From assembly GCF_014648075.1 (NCBI RefSeq), contig NZ_BMQK01000016.1:1-64000 (forward strand): DNA of 64,000 nucleotides, read 5' to 3'. This DNA is from Streptomyces ruber. Lineage in GTDB: Bacteria; Actinomycetota; Actinomycetes; Streptomycetales; Streptomycetaceae. Both the position numbers and the translations under genes were made by a program. Shown one piece after another: positions 16,835 to 25,440 of the stretch. Every line of letters begins with the position of its first letter. Position 1 is the first letter of the stretch. Below the pieces are notes generated by a model. That model was not told the DNA's origin. It did no database searches and saw only the letters and a program-made list of their open reading frames with translations.

Positions 16835-18012
16835 CGGGACAGGTCCTTCCACGCGACGTCCTTGTCGGTACGCGGCTCGGCGGGCAGCCCCAGGACGCGC
16901 TCGGCGACGATGTTCAGCAGGACCTCGCTGGTCCCGCCCTCGATGCTGTTGCCCTTGGAGCGCAGGTAGCGGTAGCCCGCGTCGCGTCCGGTGAAGTCGA
17001 CGAGCTCGGGGCGGCGCAGGCTCCAGTCGTCGTACAGCAGGCCCTCCTCGCCGAGCAGTTCGACCTCCAGGCCGCTGATCTCCTGGTTGAGGCGGGCGAA
17101 GGTGAGCTTCATGCCGGAGCCCTCGGGGCCGGGCTGGCCCGCGGCGAGCTGCTGGCGCAGCCGCTCCCCCGTCAGCCGGGAGACCTCGGCCTCCACCCAC
17201 AGGGTGAGCAGCCGCTGGTGCAGGTCGTGGGTGCGCAGGTCGGGGCGTGTCCGCCAGGTCCGGGCCACGGGGGCGATCATGCCGCCCTCGCGGGGCAGGC
17301 GCATGCCGCCGATCGAGACCCGCTCGTTCATCAGCGTGGTCTGCGCGACCCGCCAGCCGTCGCCGACCTCGCCGAGGCGGTGCGCGTCCGGGATGCGGAC
17401 ACCGGTGAGGAACACCTCGTTGAACTCGGCCTCGCCGGTGATCTGCCGGAGCGGGCGGACCTCGACGCCGGGGTCGGTCATGTCGCAGACGAAGTAGGTG
17501 ATGCCCCGGTGCTTGGGCACGTCCGGGTCGGTACGGGCGATGAGGATGGCCCAGCGGGCGAGGTGGGCGCTGGAGGTCCACACCTTCTGCCCGTCGACGA
17601 TCCACTCGTCGTCCTGCCGTACCGCTCGCGTGCCGAGCGCCGCCAGGTCCGAGCCGGCGCCCGGCTCGCTGAACAGCTGGCACCAGACCTCCTCGCCCGT
17701 CCACAACGGCCGCAGGAAGCGCCGCTTCTGCTCCTCCGTGCCGTACTGGAGGATGGTCGGCGCGGCCATGCCGAGGCCGATGCCGATGCGCCGGGGGTCG
17801 TTGTCGGGGGCGCCGGCCGCCGCGAGTTCGGCGTCCACGACGGGCTGGAGGGAGCGCGGCGCGCCGAGTCCGCCGAGGCCCTCCGGGAAGTGCACCCAGG
17901 CCAGGCCCGCGTCGAACCGGGCCCGGAGGAAGTCGAGCCGGCCGGTCGTGGCGGGCGGGTGCGCGGCCAGCAACTCGGCCGCTCGTCCCTTGAGTCCGGT
18001 CGCGTCGGTCAT
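16831..18012 (-). CDS. acyl-CoA dehydrogenase family protein (large partner)
   Basis: A 393-residue acyl-CoA dehydrogenase. It has QLFSEPGAGSDLAALGTRA and WIVDGQKVWTSSAHLARW in the middle domain, with the substrate and FAD contacts, and YRYLRSKGNSIEGGTSEVLL in the C-terminal domain. The latter TSE motif is typical of the alpha subunit of heteromeric dehydrogenases. It overlaps both neighbours by ATGA junctions, so the three genes are translationally coupled. The start at 18012 begins MTDATG; longer versions run through the quinone oxidoreductase gene and are not real. Confidence 0.93.
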   Translation of the reverse strand: MTDATGLKGRAAELLAAHPPATTGRLDFLRARFDAGLAWVHFPEGLGGLGAPRSLQPVVDAELAAAGAPDNDPRRIGIGLGMAAPTILQYGTEEQKRRFLRPLWTGEEVWCQLFSEPGAGSDLAALGTRAVRQDDEWIVDGQKVWTSSAHLARWAILIARTDPDVPKHRGITYFVCDMTDPGVEVRPLRQITGEAEFNEVFLTGVRIPDAHRLGEVGDGWRVAQTTLMNERVSIGGMRLPREGGMIAPVARTWRTRPDLRTHDLHQRLLTLWVEAEVSRLTGERLRQQLAAGQPGPEGSGMKLTFARLNQEISGLEVELLGEEGLLYDDWSLRRPELVDFTGRDAGYRYLRSKGNSIEGGTSEVLLNIVAERVLGLPAEPRTDKDVAWKDLSR

Positions 18013-18983
18013 GCGGTGGTCTTCTCGTCCGGGACGACGGCCACCCGGCCGGTCGTCACCCCGTCGGCGACCCGCTGCACGGCCGCGGCGGCCTCGGCCA
18101 GCGGCACCCGTTCGCTCACCAGCGGCTTGACCGCCCCCTGTGCGGCCAGTTCGGTGAGCCGCTCGTGGCAGTCCCGGACCAGCCCGGGGTTCCTGGTGTG
18201 GTACAGGCCCCAGTGCAGGCCCAGGATCGAGTAGTTCTTGATCAGGGCGTGGTTCAGGGCGGGGCTCGGGACCGATCCGCTCGCGAAGCCGACGACCACG
18301 ATGCGCCCCTCGAAGGCGACGGACTTGGCGGACTGCGCGTACGCCGCGCCGCCCACCGGGTCGTAGACCACGTCGGCGCCGCGCCCGCCGGTGGCCTCCT
18401 TCACGGCGGCGACGACGTCCTCCGTACGCCGGTCGACGACGACGTCGCAGCCCAGTTCGCGGGCCACGGCGGCCTTGTCGGCCCCGCCGACCACACCGAC
18501 GACCCTGGCGCCCGCGGCCTTGCCGAGCTGTACGGCCGCGCTGCCGACCCCTCCCGCGGCGGCGTGCACGAGCAGCGTCTCGCCGGCCTCGATGCGGGCC
18601 CTGCGGTGCAGCGCGAACCAGCCGGTCTGGTACCCGATGTGCAGGGCCGCGGCCTCGGCGTCGTCGAGCGCCTCGGGCGCGGGCAGCACGGCGGCGGCGT
18701 CCGCGACGGCGTACTCGGCGAAGCCGCCGTACGGCAGGGCCGGGCTCGCGATGACGCGGCGGCCGTCCTCGGTCTCGCCGCAGATCTCCAGGCCGGGCGT
18801 GAACGGCAGCGGGGGCTTGACCTGGTACTGCCCCCGGCACAGCAGGGCGTCGGGGAAGTTGACGTTCGCGGCGCGCACCCTCAGGCGGACCTGGCCGGCA
18901 CCGGGCTCCGGCGGCGCCGCGTCCGTGTCGAGCCGCATCACCTCGCCCGGCTCGCCGTATCCGTGCACGTGCCATGCCTGCAT
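18009..18983 (-). CDS. NADPH:quinone oxidoreductase family protein (zinc-free MDR)
   Basis: A 324-residue medium-chain dehydrogenase/reductase of the quinone oxidoreductase branch. The N-terminal GroES-like domain has PPLPFTPGLEICGE; the Rossmann domain has HAAAGGVGSAAVQLGKAAGA (nucleotide-binding AAGGVG), VYDPVGG and RIVVVGFASG. The structural-zinc cysteine lobe of alcohol dehydrogenases is absent. The start is the MQAWHVHGYGEPGE methionine at 18983, with GGAGG six bases upstream. It is first in an operon with two acyl-CoA dehydrogenases and may reduce an enoyl or quinone intermediate of the same pathway; that link is inference. Confidence 0.9.
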   Translation of the reverse strand: MQAWHVHGYGEPGEVMRLDTDAAPPEPGAGQVRLRVRAANVNFPDALLCRGQYQVKPPLPFTPGLEICGETEDGRRVIASPALPYGGFAEYAVADAAAVLPAPEALDDAEAAALHIGYQTGWFALHRRARIEAGETLLVHAAAGGVGSAAVQLGKAAGARVVGVVGGADKAAVARELGCDVVVDRRTEDVVAAVKEATGGRGADVVYDPVGGAAYAQSAKSVAFEGRIVVVGFASGSVPSPALNHALIKNYSILGLHWGLYHTRNPGLVRDCHERLTELAAQGAVKPLVSERVPLAEAAAAVQRVADGVTTGRVAVVPDEKTTA

Positions 18984-19079
18984 GCGGGCCTCCACCGACT
19001 GCGTCGTCCGACCGGGGTCGCCCCGCATACTAAGCGGTCGCTTGCACTGAGGGAACAGGCCGCGACACCCCGGGACCCC

Positions 19080-19706
19080 TCAGCCGGACCGCTCGTCCCC
19101 GGCCGGCCGCGCCCGCACGTGCATCCTCTCCCCCTGCGGCCCGAACAGGCTGAGGAACTCCGCAGGACCGCCCCCCGCCGATCCGAACCAGTGCGGGACC
19201 CTGGTGTCGAACTCGGCGGCCTCCCCCGCCGTCAGCACCACGTCGTGCTCGCCGAGCACCAGCCGCAGCCGCCCGGACAGCACGTACAGCCACTCGTACC
19301 CCTCGTGCGTCCGGGGCTCCGGCCGCTCCTCGCTCGCCGGCACGACCACCTTGAACGCCTGGAGGCCGCCGGGCTGGCGGGTGAGCGGCCAGTACGTGCG
19401 CCCGTGCCGCCTGATCGGCTCGGCCCGGATGCGGGGATCGCGCACCGGCGGCGCGCCCACCAGTTCGTCCAGCGGCACCTGATGGGCGCGGGCGATCGGC
19501 AGCAGCAGTTCCAGGCTCGGCTTGCGCAGCCCCGACTCCAGCCGGGACAGCGTGCTCACGGAGATGCCCGTGGCCCGGGACAGCGCGGCGAGGGTCACCT
19601 CCCGCTCCTTGCGGAGCCGCCGGAGCCGGGGGCCGACGCCGGACAGGACGTCGTCCGTGCTCCTGCCGCTCTCGTCGTTGCCCTTGTCGTCACTCGCGTC
19701 GCTCAT
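19080..19706 (-). CDS. XRE-family regulator with C-terminal cupin
   Basis: A 208-residue regulator: an N-terminal helix-turn-helix (GPRLRRLRKEREVTLAALSR to ISVSTLSRLESG, residues about 25-75) and a C-terminal cupin sensor (EWLYVLSGRLRLVLGEHDV, FDTRVPHWFG). Such XRE-cupin proteins (PuuR/SutR type) usually repress adjacent genes and release DNA on ligand binding. It is divergent from the flavoprotein gene at 19787, sharing an 80-bp gap with short inverted repeats, so control of that gene and itself is likely. Confidence 0.9.
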   Translation of the reverse strand: MSDASDDKGNDESGRSTDDVLSGVGPRLRRLRKEREVTLAALSRATGISVSTLSRLESGLRKPSLELLLPIARAHQVPLDELVGAPPVRDPRIRAEPIRRHGRTYWPLTRQPGGLQAFKVVVPASEERPEPRTHEGYEWLYVLSGRLRLVLGEHDVVLTAGEAAEFDTRVPHWFGSAGGGPAEFLSLFGPQGERMHVRARPAGDERSG

Positions 19707-19713
19707 GCATTTA

Positions 19714-19737
19714 TTGCAGGTTCGGCAAAGGTGTTTG
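19714..19737. promoter_or_regulatory. inverted repeats in the XRE-cupin / flavoprotein divergent promoter
   Basis: TTGC-N7-GCAA (19714-19728) overlaps CAAA-GGTG-TTTG (19726-19737) in a locally AT-richer stretch, only 8 bp upstream of the regulator's start codon and 50 bp upstream of the flavoprotein start. This placement suits an autoregulatory operator for the XRE-cupin protein. Confidence 0.4.
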
Positions 19738-19786
19738 TCAATACCGCATCGCTCGGGCGACCGTGTTCCGCATGGAGGTGGTCACC

Positions 19787-20740
19787 ATGACCGATGCGTA
19801 CACCAGTACGTACGAAGTGATCGTCGTCGGCGGCGGCGCGGCCGGACTCTCCGCCGCCCTGGTCCTGGGCCGGGCCCGGCGCCGCACGCTCGTCGTCGAC
19901 GCGGGCGAGCCGCGCAACGCGCCCGCCGCCCACATGCAGGGCTATCTGTCCCGCGACGGCATGCCGCCCGCCGAGTTCCTCGCCCGGGGGCGCGAGGAGA
20001 TCGCGCGGTACGGCGTCGACCTGGTGCGGGACACGGTGGTGGACGTGCGCCGCAGCCACGACTTCGCGGTGGTGCTGGCCGGCGGGCGCACCGTGCGCGC
20101 CCGCCGGCTGGTCGTCGCCACCGGGCTGGCCGACGAGCTGCCGCCCGTGCCCGGGGTCGCCGAACGCTTCGGGCGGGACGTCCTGCACTGCCCGTACTGC
20201 CACGGCTGGGAGGTGCGCGACGGGGCCTTCGGCGTGCTCGCCACCTCCCCGATGAGCGTCCACCAGGCGCTGCTCGTCACCCAGTGGTCCAAGGACGTGA
20301 CCCTGTTCGCGCACACCCTCGGCGAGGAGGCGATCTCCGACGAGGACCTGCGCAGGCTCGCCGCGGCGGGCGTGTCCGTGGTGCCGGGCGAGGTGGCGGA
20401 GCTGGTCGTGGAGGACGACGGGCTGACCGGGATCCGGCTGGCCGACGGTTCGGTGCACGCGCGGTCCACGGTGTTCGTCGCCCCCCGCTTCGCCCCGCGC
20501 ACGGGGCTGCTGGAGCGGCTGGGCGCCGAGATGAAGGAGACCCCCTTCGGCACCGCCCCCGTGACCGACGAGACGGGGCGGTCCACCGTGCCGGGCGTGT
20601 GGGTCGCGGGCAACACCACGCTGACGTCCCAGCAGGTGGTGCACGCGGCCGGCGACGGCTACCGCGCGGCGGCCACGCTCAACAACGAGCTGGTCATGGA
20701 GAGTGTCGACGCGGCCGTCGCGACCGGCTCCCAGGTGTAG
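19787..20740 (+). CDS. thioredoxin reductase-like FAD/NAD(P) oxidoreductase
   Basis: A 317-residue flavoprotein. FAD-binding VIVVGGGAAGLSAALVLGRA is at the N-terminus, followed by the redox-type CPYCHGWE motif (CxxC near residue 135) and the C-terminal GVWVAGN-TTLTSQQVVHAAGDG FAD site. It belongs to the thioredoxin-reductase-like oxidases and reductases that include the GliT/HlmI dithiol oxidases, although the substrate here is unknown. The NADPH-binding Rossmann glycine motif is degenerate (FGVLATSP), which hints at an oxidase rather than an NADPH reductase. The ATG at 19787 has GGAGG eight bases upstream. Confidence 0.9.
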   Translation: MTDAYTSTYEVIVVGGGAAGLSAALVLGRARRRTLVVDAGEPRNAPAAHMQGYLSRDGMPPAEFLARGREEIARYGVDLVRDTVVDVRRSHDFAVVLAGGRTVRARRLVVATGLADELPPVPGVAERFGRDVLHCPYCHGWEVRDGAFGVLATSPMSVHQALLVTQWSKDVTLFAHTLGEEAISDEDLRRLAAAGVSVVPGEVAELVVEDDGLTGIRLADGSVHARSTVFVAPRFAPRTGLLERLGAEMKETPFGTAPVTDETGRSTVPGVWVAGNTTLTSQQVVHAAGDGYRAAATLNNELVMESVDAAVATGSQV

Positions 20741-20769
20741 ACCGGGCCCATCCGTAGCACTCTGAAGGC

Positions 20770-22308
20770 ATGCTGTTCGCCCGGCTCGCACAGGTGTCCC
20801 AGGAGGTCGCCGCCACCTCGGCCCGCTCCCGCAAGACCGCCCTGCTCGCCGAGCTGTTCCGGGACGCCGACGCGGAGGACGTGCCCGTGGTCATCCCGTA
20901 CCTGGCGGGCCGGCTGCCGCAGGGACGGCTCGGCATCGGGTGGAAGCTGCTGGGCCGGCCGGTCGCACCCGCCGCCGAGCCCTCCCTGACCGTGCGCGGC
21001 GTGGACGCCCGGCTGACGGAGATCGGGGCGGTCGCGGGCACCGGCTCGCAGGCGGAGCGCGGGCGGCTGCTCGGCGCGCTGCTGGCGGCGGCCACCGAGG
21101 ACGAGCAGCGGTACCTGGTCGGGCTGCTCACCGGCGAGGTGCGGCAGGGCGCCCTGGACGCGCTGGCCGCGGAGGGCCTGGCCGCGGCGACCGGGGCGCC
21201 CCCGGACGCCGTGCGGCGCGCGGTGATGCTCGCGGGATCGCTGCAGGCCGTGGCCATGGCGCTGCTCGCGGACGGCCCGCCGGCCCTCGACCGGTTCCGG
21301 CTCACCGTCGGCCGCCCGGTCTGGCCGATGCTCGCGCACACCGCCTCCTCGGTGGCGGAGGCCGTGGGAAAGCTGGGCGCCTGCGCGGTGGAGGAGAAGC
21401 TGGACGGCATCCGCGTCCAGGTGCACCGCGACGGCGACGCCGTACGCGTCCACACCCGCACCCTGGAGGACATCACCGGCCGGCTGCCCGAACTGGTCGC
21501 GGCGGCGCGGGAGCTGGCGGGGGAACGGTTCGTCCTCGACGGTGAGGTGATCGCGCTGGACGCGGACGGACGGCCGCGGCCCTTCCAGGAGACCTCCGGC
21601 CGGGTGAGCTCCCGCGTGGACGTCGAGACGGCGGCACGGCAGGTGCCCGTGTCGCCGGTGTTCTTCGACGCGCTCTCCGTCGACGGCCGCGACCTGCTCG
21701 ACCTGCCGTTCGCCGAGCGGCACGCGGAGCTGGCCCGGCTGGTCCCGGAGCCGATGCGGGTGCGGCGCGTGCTCGTCGACGGCCCGGACGGCCCGGGCGC
21801 CGCCGAGGAGTTCCTCGCGGAGACCCTGGCGCGCGGGCACGAGGGTGTCGTGGTCAAGGGCCTCGACGCCCCCTACAGCGCGGGCCGGCGCGGCGCGTCC
21901 TGGCTCAAGGTCAAGCCGGTGCACACCCTCGACCTGGTGGTGCTGGGCGCCGAGTGGGGCAGCGGCCGGCGCACGGGCAAGCTGTCCAACCTGCACCTGG
22001 GCGCGCGCAACCCCGACGGGACGTTCGCCATGCTGGGCAAGACGTTCAAGGGGATGACCGACGCGCTGCTCGCCTGGCAGACCGGGCGGCTCCCGGAACT
22101 GGCGGTCGAGGAGCACAGCTGGGGGTTCACCCTGCGCCCCGAGCTGGTCGTGGAGATCGCGTACGACGGGATCCAGCGCTCCAGCCGCTACCCGGCCGGT
22201 GTCGCGCTCCGCTTCGCCCGTCTGGTGCGCTACCGCGAGGACAAGACACCGGCCGAGGCGGACACGGTGGAGACGGTGCTCACGGCGCACCCCGGGGTGG
22301 CCCGATGA
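20770..22308 (+). CDS. ligB: ATP-dependent DNA ligase (LigB type)
   Basis: A 512-residue ATP-dependent ligase of the actinobacterial LigB type, matching the usual length near 507-512. It has an N-terminal helical DNA-binding domain (1-180), the adenylation motif EEKLDGIR with nucleophile Lys210, motif III around FVLDGEVIALD, motif IV GHEGVVVKG, motif V SWLKVKPVHTLDLVV, and a C-terminal OB domain. It seals nicks and is non-essential next to LigA in related bacteria. The stop overlaps the Nudix gene start (ATGA), so the two form an operon. Confidence 0.95.
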   Translation: MLFARLAQVSQEVAATSARSRKTALLAELFRDADAEDVPVVIPYLAGRLPQGRLGIGWKLLGRPVAPAAEPSLTVRGVDARLTEIGAVAGTGSQAERGRLLGALLAAATEDEQRYLVGLLTGEVRQGALDALAAEGLAAATGAPPDAVRRAVMLAGSLQAVAMALLADGPPALDRFRLTVGRPVWPMLAHTASSVAEAVGKLGACAVEEKLDGIRVQVHRDGDAVRVHTRTLEDITGRLPELVAAARELAGERFVLDGEVIALDADGRPRPFQETSGRVSSRVDVETAARQVPVSPVFFDALSVDGRDLLDLPFAERHAELARLVPEPMRVRRVLVDGPDGPGAAEEFLAETLARGHEGVVVKGLDAPYSAGRRGASWLKVKPVHTLDLVVLGAEWGSGRRTGKLSNLHLGARNPDGTFAMLGKTFKGMTDALLAWQTGRLPELAVEEHSWGFTLRPELVVEIAYDGIQRSSRYPAGVALRFARLVRYREDKTPAEADTVETVLTAHPGVAR

Positions 22309-22781
22309 CCGGCGGTGACCGGACCCGGCGCAGCGCGGGCCTGCTGCTGTACCGCCGCACCCCGCACGGCCTCGACGTGCTGCTCGGTCACATGGGCGGC
22401 CCGTTCTTCGCCCGCCGGGACGCCGGGGCGTGGACCCTGCCGAAGGGCGAGTACGCGGCCGGCGAGTCCCCGTGGGAGGCCGCGTGCCGCGAGTGGCGGG
22501 AGGAGCTGGGGGTGCCGCCGCCCGAGGGGGAGGCCGTCCCTCTGGGCGAGGTGCGGCAGGCGGGCGGCAAGACCGTCACCGCCTGGGCGGTCGAGGGCGA
22601 CCTCGATCCGGCGGCCGTGGTGCCCGGCACGTTCCGGATGGAGTGGCCGCCGCGCTCGGGGCGGATCCAGGAGTTCCCCGAGCTGGACCGGGTCGAGTGG
22701 TTCACCCCCGGCCGCGCCCGTTCGGTGATCGTGAAGGCGCAGACGGCGTTTCTGGACCGGCTGGCGGAGCACTCGCACTGA
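22305..22781 (+). CDS. Nudix hydrolase
   Basis: A 158-residue Nudix protein. The Nudix box GEYAAGESPWEAACREWREE runs into LGV and fits GX5EX7REUXEEXGU exactly. The rest, from AGLLLYRR through DRVEWFTPGRARSVIVKAQT, is one Nudix fold, resembling YfcD/diadenosine-type house-cleaning enzymes. It is translationally coupled to the DNA ligase gene by ATGA overlap, which suggests a role in nucleotide pool or DNA repair. The actual substrate is unknown. Confidence 0.93.
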   Translation: MTGGDRTRRSAGLLLYRRTPHGLDVLLGHMGGPFFARRDAGAWTLPKGEYAAGESPWEAACREWREELGVPPPEGEAVPLGEVRQAGGKTVTAWAVEGDLDPAAVVPGTFRMEWPPRSGRIQEFPELDRVEWFTPGRARSVIVKAQTAFLDRLAEHSH

Positions 22782-22888
22782 GGGTGGTCCCGGGTGGTGC
22801 CCGGCCGGCCCCACCCCCGCATCCGCGTTGCGGCGCCCGCCGCCGCGCGGGAAGGTCGACACAGAGCACGTCCCTCAGGAGGCCAGTG

Positions 22889-24274
22889 ATGCCCATCGCC
22901 ACGGTGAACCCGGCGAACGGCGAGACGCTCAAGACGTACGACGCCCTCGGCGAGGAGGAGATCGAGCGCAGGCTCGCCACCGCCGACGCCACGTTCCGCA
23001 CGTACCGGACGACCTCCTTCGAGGAGCGGGCCCGGCTGCTGCACCGGGCCGCCGACCTGCTGGAGGAGGACCGGGACGACGTCGGGCGCACGATCACCAC
23101 CGAGATGGGCAAGCCGATCACGCAGGCCCGCGCGGAGGCCGACAAGTGCGCCAAGGCCATGCGCTGGTACGCCGACCACGCCGCGGAACTCCTCGCCGAC
23201 GAGGATCCCACCGGGCACGACGTCGAGGACTCCGGGGGCAGCCGGGCCTACGTCCGCTACCGGCCGCTCGGTCCGGTGCTCGCGGTGATGCCGTGGAACT
23301 TCCCGCTGTGGCAGGTGGTGCGGTTCGCCGCGCCCGCGCTGATGGCGGGCAACGTGGGCCTGCTCAAGCACGCCTCGAACGTGCCGCAGACCGCGCTGTA
23401 CCTGGAGGACCTGTTCCTGCGGGCGGGCTTCCCCGAGGGCTGTTTCCAGACGCTGCTGATCGGCTCCGCCGCGGTGGAGGGCATCCTGCGCGACCCGCGG
23501 GTGAAGGCCGCCACGCTCACCGGCAGCGCACCGGCGGGCCGCTCGGTCGCCTCGGTCGCCTCGGACGAGATCAAGAAGACGGTGCTGGAGCTGGGCGGCA
23601 GCGACCCGTTCGTGGTGATGCCGTCGGCGGACATCGGCCGGGCCGCCGAGGTCGCGGTGACGGCGCGCACGCAGAACGCCGGGCAGTCGTGCATCGCGGC
23701 CAAGCGGTTCATCGTGCACCAGGACGTGTACGACGCCTTCACGGAACGCTTCGTGGCGGGCATGAAGGCACTGCGGGTCGGCGACCCGACGGACGAGGAG
23801 ACCCAGGTCGGGCCGCTCTGCGGCGAGCGGAACCGGGACGACCTGGCGGAGCTGGTCGACGACGCGGTCGAGCACGGCGCGACGGTGCTGTGCGGCGGCG
23901 AACGTCCCGACGGGCCCGGCTGGTACTACCCGCCGACCGTCCTCGCCGACGTCACCCCCGAGATGCGGATCCACCAGGAGGAGTCCTTCGGTCCGGTCGC
24001 CACGCTGCACCGGGTCGCCGACCTGGACGAGGCGATCGAGGCCGCCAACGACACGCCGTTCGGGCTGAGTTCCAACGTGTGGACGCGCGAGGAGGCGGAG
24101 GTCGAGCGGTTCGTCCGCGACCTGGAGGCCGGCGGGGTGTACGTGAACGGGATGACGGCGTCCCACCCGGCGCTCCCGTTCGGCGGGGTCAAGCGGTCCG
24201 GGTACGGGCGCGAGCTGTCCGGACACGGGATCCGCGAGTTCTGCAACATCACCACCGTGTGGCACGGGGCGTGA
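22889..24274 (+). CDS. NADP-dependent aldehyde dehydrogenase (succinate-semialdehyde dehydrogenase type)
   Basis: A 461-residue aldehyde dehydrogenase. Catalytic residues are clear: Asn in VMPWNFPLWQVVRF, Glu in TVLELGGSDPFVV, and Cys in QNAGQSCIAAKRF. ESFGPVA and FGGVKRSGYGREL are the C-terminal signatures of the GabD/YneI branch, usually NAD(P)+-dependent succinate semialdehyde dehydrogenase. AGGAGG precedes the ATG. No GABA transaminase lies nearby, so its pathway is uncertain. It stands alone between the Nudix gene and a leaderless small gene. Confidence 0.92.
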   Translation: MPIATVNPANGETLKTYDALGEEEIERRLATADATFRTYRTTSFEERARLLHRAADLLEEDRDDVGRTITTEMGKPITQARAEADKCAKAMRWYADHAAELLADEDPTGHDVEDSGGSRAYVRYRPLGPVLAVMPWNFPLWQVVRFAAPALMAGNVGLLKHASNVPQTALYLEDLFLRAGFPEGCFQTLLIGSAAVEGILRDPRVKAATLTGSAPAGRSVASVASDEIKKTVLELGGSDPFVVMPSADIGRAAEVAVTARTQNAGQSCIAAKRFIVHQDVYDAFTERFVAGMKALRVGDPTDEETQVGPLCGERNRDDLAELVDDAVEHGATVLCGGERPDGPGWYYPPTVLADVTPEMRIHQEESFGPVATLHRVADLDEAIEAANDTPFGLSSNVWTREEAEVERFVRDLEAGGVYVNGMTASHPALPFGGVKRSGYGRELSGHGIREFCNITTVWHGA

Positions 24275-24286
24275 GCGTCCCGCGAC

Positions 24287-24292
24287 TACCAT
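24287..24292 (+). promoter_or_regulatory. -10 element of a leaderless promoter
   Basis: TACCAT fits the TAnnnT consensus and ends 7 bases before the GTG at 24300, the spacing at which transcription starts on the start codon itself. There is no purine-rich ribosome site before that GTG. Confidence 0.6.
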
Positions 24293-24299
24293 CCCCCCT

Positions 24300-24539
24300 G
24301 TGAACCGCGAAGTGACCCTGCCTCTGATCGTCGACGACCGCGGCACGTTGCAGGTGGCGGCCGCCGACGTCAGCAAGCTGCTGCGTACGGTGGGCGGCCG
24401 GTGGCTGCACCTGGTGGAGGCCGGACAGGACGGGCTCGACGAGGACACGGTGGCGGCCCTCACCATCGAGCTGGCCAAGCTGGCCGACCGGATCGACGTG
24501 GCCTGCATCGCCCACAGCAGCGGGGCCGCGTCCGGGTGA
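24300..24539 (+). CDS. DUF6213-like small protein
   Basis: A 79-residue soluble protein with the sequence PLIVDDRGTLQVAAADVSKL near its start and an amphipathic helix TVAALTIELAKLADRIDVAC in its second half. It resembles small conserved Streptomyces proteins annotated DUF6213; no function is known. A GTG start at 24300 has no Shine-Dalgarno but a -10 hexamer 7 bases upstream, so it is probably translated from a leaderless mRNA. It is separated by 25 bp from the aldehyde dehydrogenase stop. Confidence 0.8.
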   Translation: MNREVTLPLIVDDRGTLQVAAADVSKLLRTVGGRWLHLVEAGQDGLDEDTVAALTIELAKLADRIDVACIAHSSGAASG

Positions 24540-24559
24540 CCGGGCGCGGCCGCGCCGCC

Positions 24560-25237
24560 TCAGGCGCCGTCCCGGTCCAGCTCCCACAGCGTGTCCCAGA
24601 ACATCGCCTCGTAGGTCTGCAGCAGCCGCCCGTGACGGTGCACGAGGGCCTCGTCCACCCGCCCGGCGTCCAGCGCCGCCCGGACGGCCTCGCGGGCCAG
24701 CCGCTCCAGCTCGGGCGCGGGAGCGGCGAAGAAGTCGAAGAACCCGCAGGCCTCGTCCGGGAGGCCGTAGTGGCGGCGCAGCGCCCCGGCGACGGTCGCG
24801 CAGTAGCCGCCCCAGGCCGAGAAGTTGGCGTGCAGGGCGAGCACCACGTCGGCCGGTGACCCGTTCAGGGCGAGCCAGGCGACGTACGCCGGATAGGCCT
24901 GGCAGCCCGGGAGCGGCTCGTACCCCGCCCGGCGTGCCTCGTCCACGCCGCACGCCCCGGCGAACGCCCCCAGCCGCTCCCCCGCCAGCTCCTCGCCGCG
25001 CGCCAGCGCCGTGAAGAAGGGCTCGCTCGCCGGTTCCGCCGCGGCCGAGAGCTCGGCCAGACGGAGGAACGCACGGCGGTCCGCCGCGATCACCAGGTTC
25101 TGTTCGAGCGCCAGTGCGGCCAGCGTCCCGCGCCGGGCCGCGCCCCGGGCGATCAGCGGCACCAGCCGGTTGGCGCGGGGGTCGGGGGCGAGGTCACGGG
25201 TGACCCTCTCCAGCAGTTGCCCGGCCGTCCGTGTCAT
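24560..25237 (-). CDS. TenA/THI-4-like or heme-oxygenase-fold family protein
   Basis: A 225-residue all-helical protein. The YEPLPGCQAYPAYVAWLALN segment with its Cys and the C-terminal LVHRHGRLLQTYEAMFWDTL helix resemble TenA (thiaminase II) family proteins and the larger heme-oxygenase-like fold. There are no thiamine genes near, and the active-site residues cannot be assigned with certainty. It is divergent from rppA with a 203-bp gap. It may be a regulator-like or enzymatic TenA homologue; from memory the S. coelicolor neighbour of rppA is also annotated this way. Confidence 0.75.
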   Translation of the reverse strand: MTRTAGQLLERVTRDLAPDPRANRLVPLIARGAARRGTLAALALEQNLVIAADRRAFLRLAELSAAAEPASEPFFTALARGEELAGERLGAFAGACGVDEARRAGYEPLPGCQAYPAYVAWLALNGSPADVVLALHANFSAWGGYCATVAGALRRHYGLPDEACGFFDFFAAPAPELERLAREAVRAALDAGRVDEALVHRHGRLLQTYEAMFWDTLWELDRDGA

Positions 25238-25440
25238 CGCGTACTCCCTCGTGTCGTGTCCGGCTGCCCCGCTGTTCCTGTCGTCTTGTCACTCTCCCGC
25301 CCGCAGGCCCGCTCCGGCCGTGTTTTCGCCGGTCCGGAGTAGTCCGGCGCGACCCGCACGCCTCCCGGGGTGATCGTGGAAGGCACCACCATCCGCCCGG
25401 GGGCGTCAGCGTCCCCGGATGGCGAAAGCAGGCGTTCCCC

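Noticed and set aside
15752..18975. Very long fused acyl-CoA dehydrogenase and oxidoreductase frames (650 and 714 codons)
   Set aside because: The upstream parts are shadows of the neighbouring overlapping genes; true starts at 16834 and 18012 form ATGA junctions.
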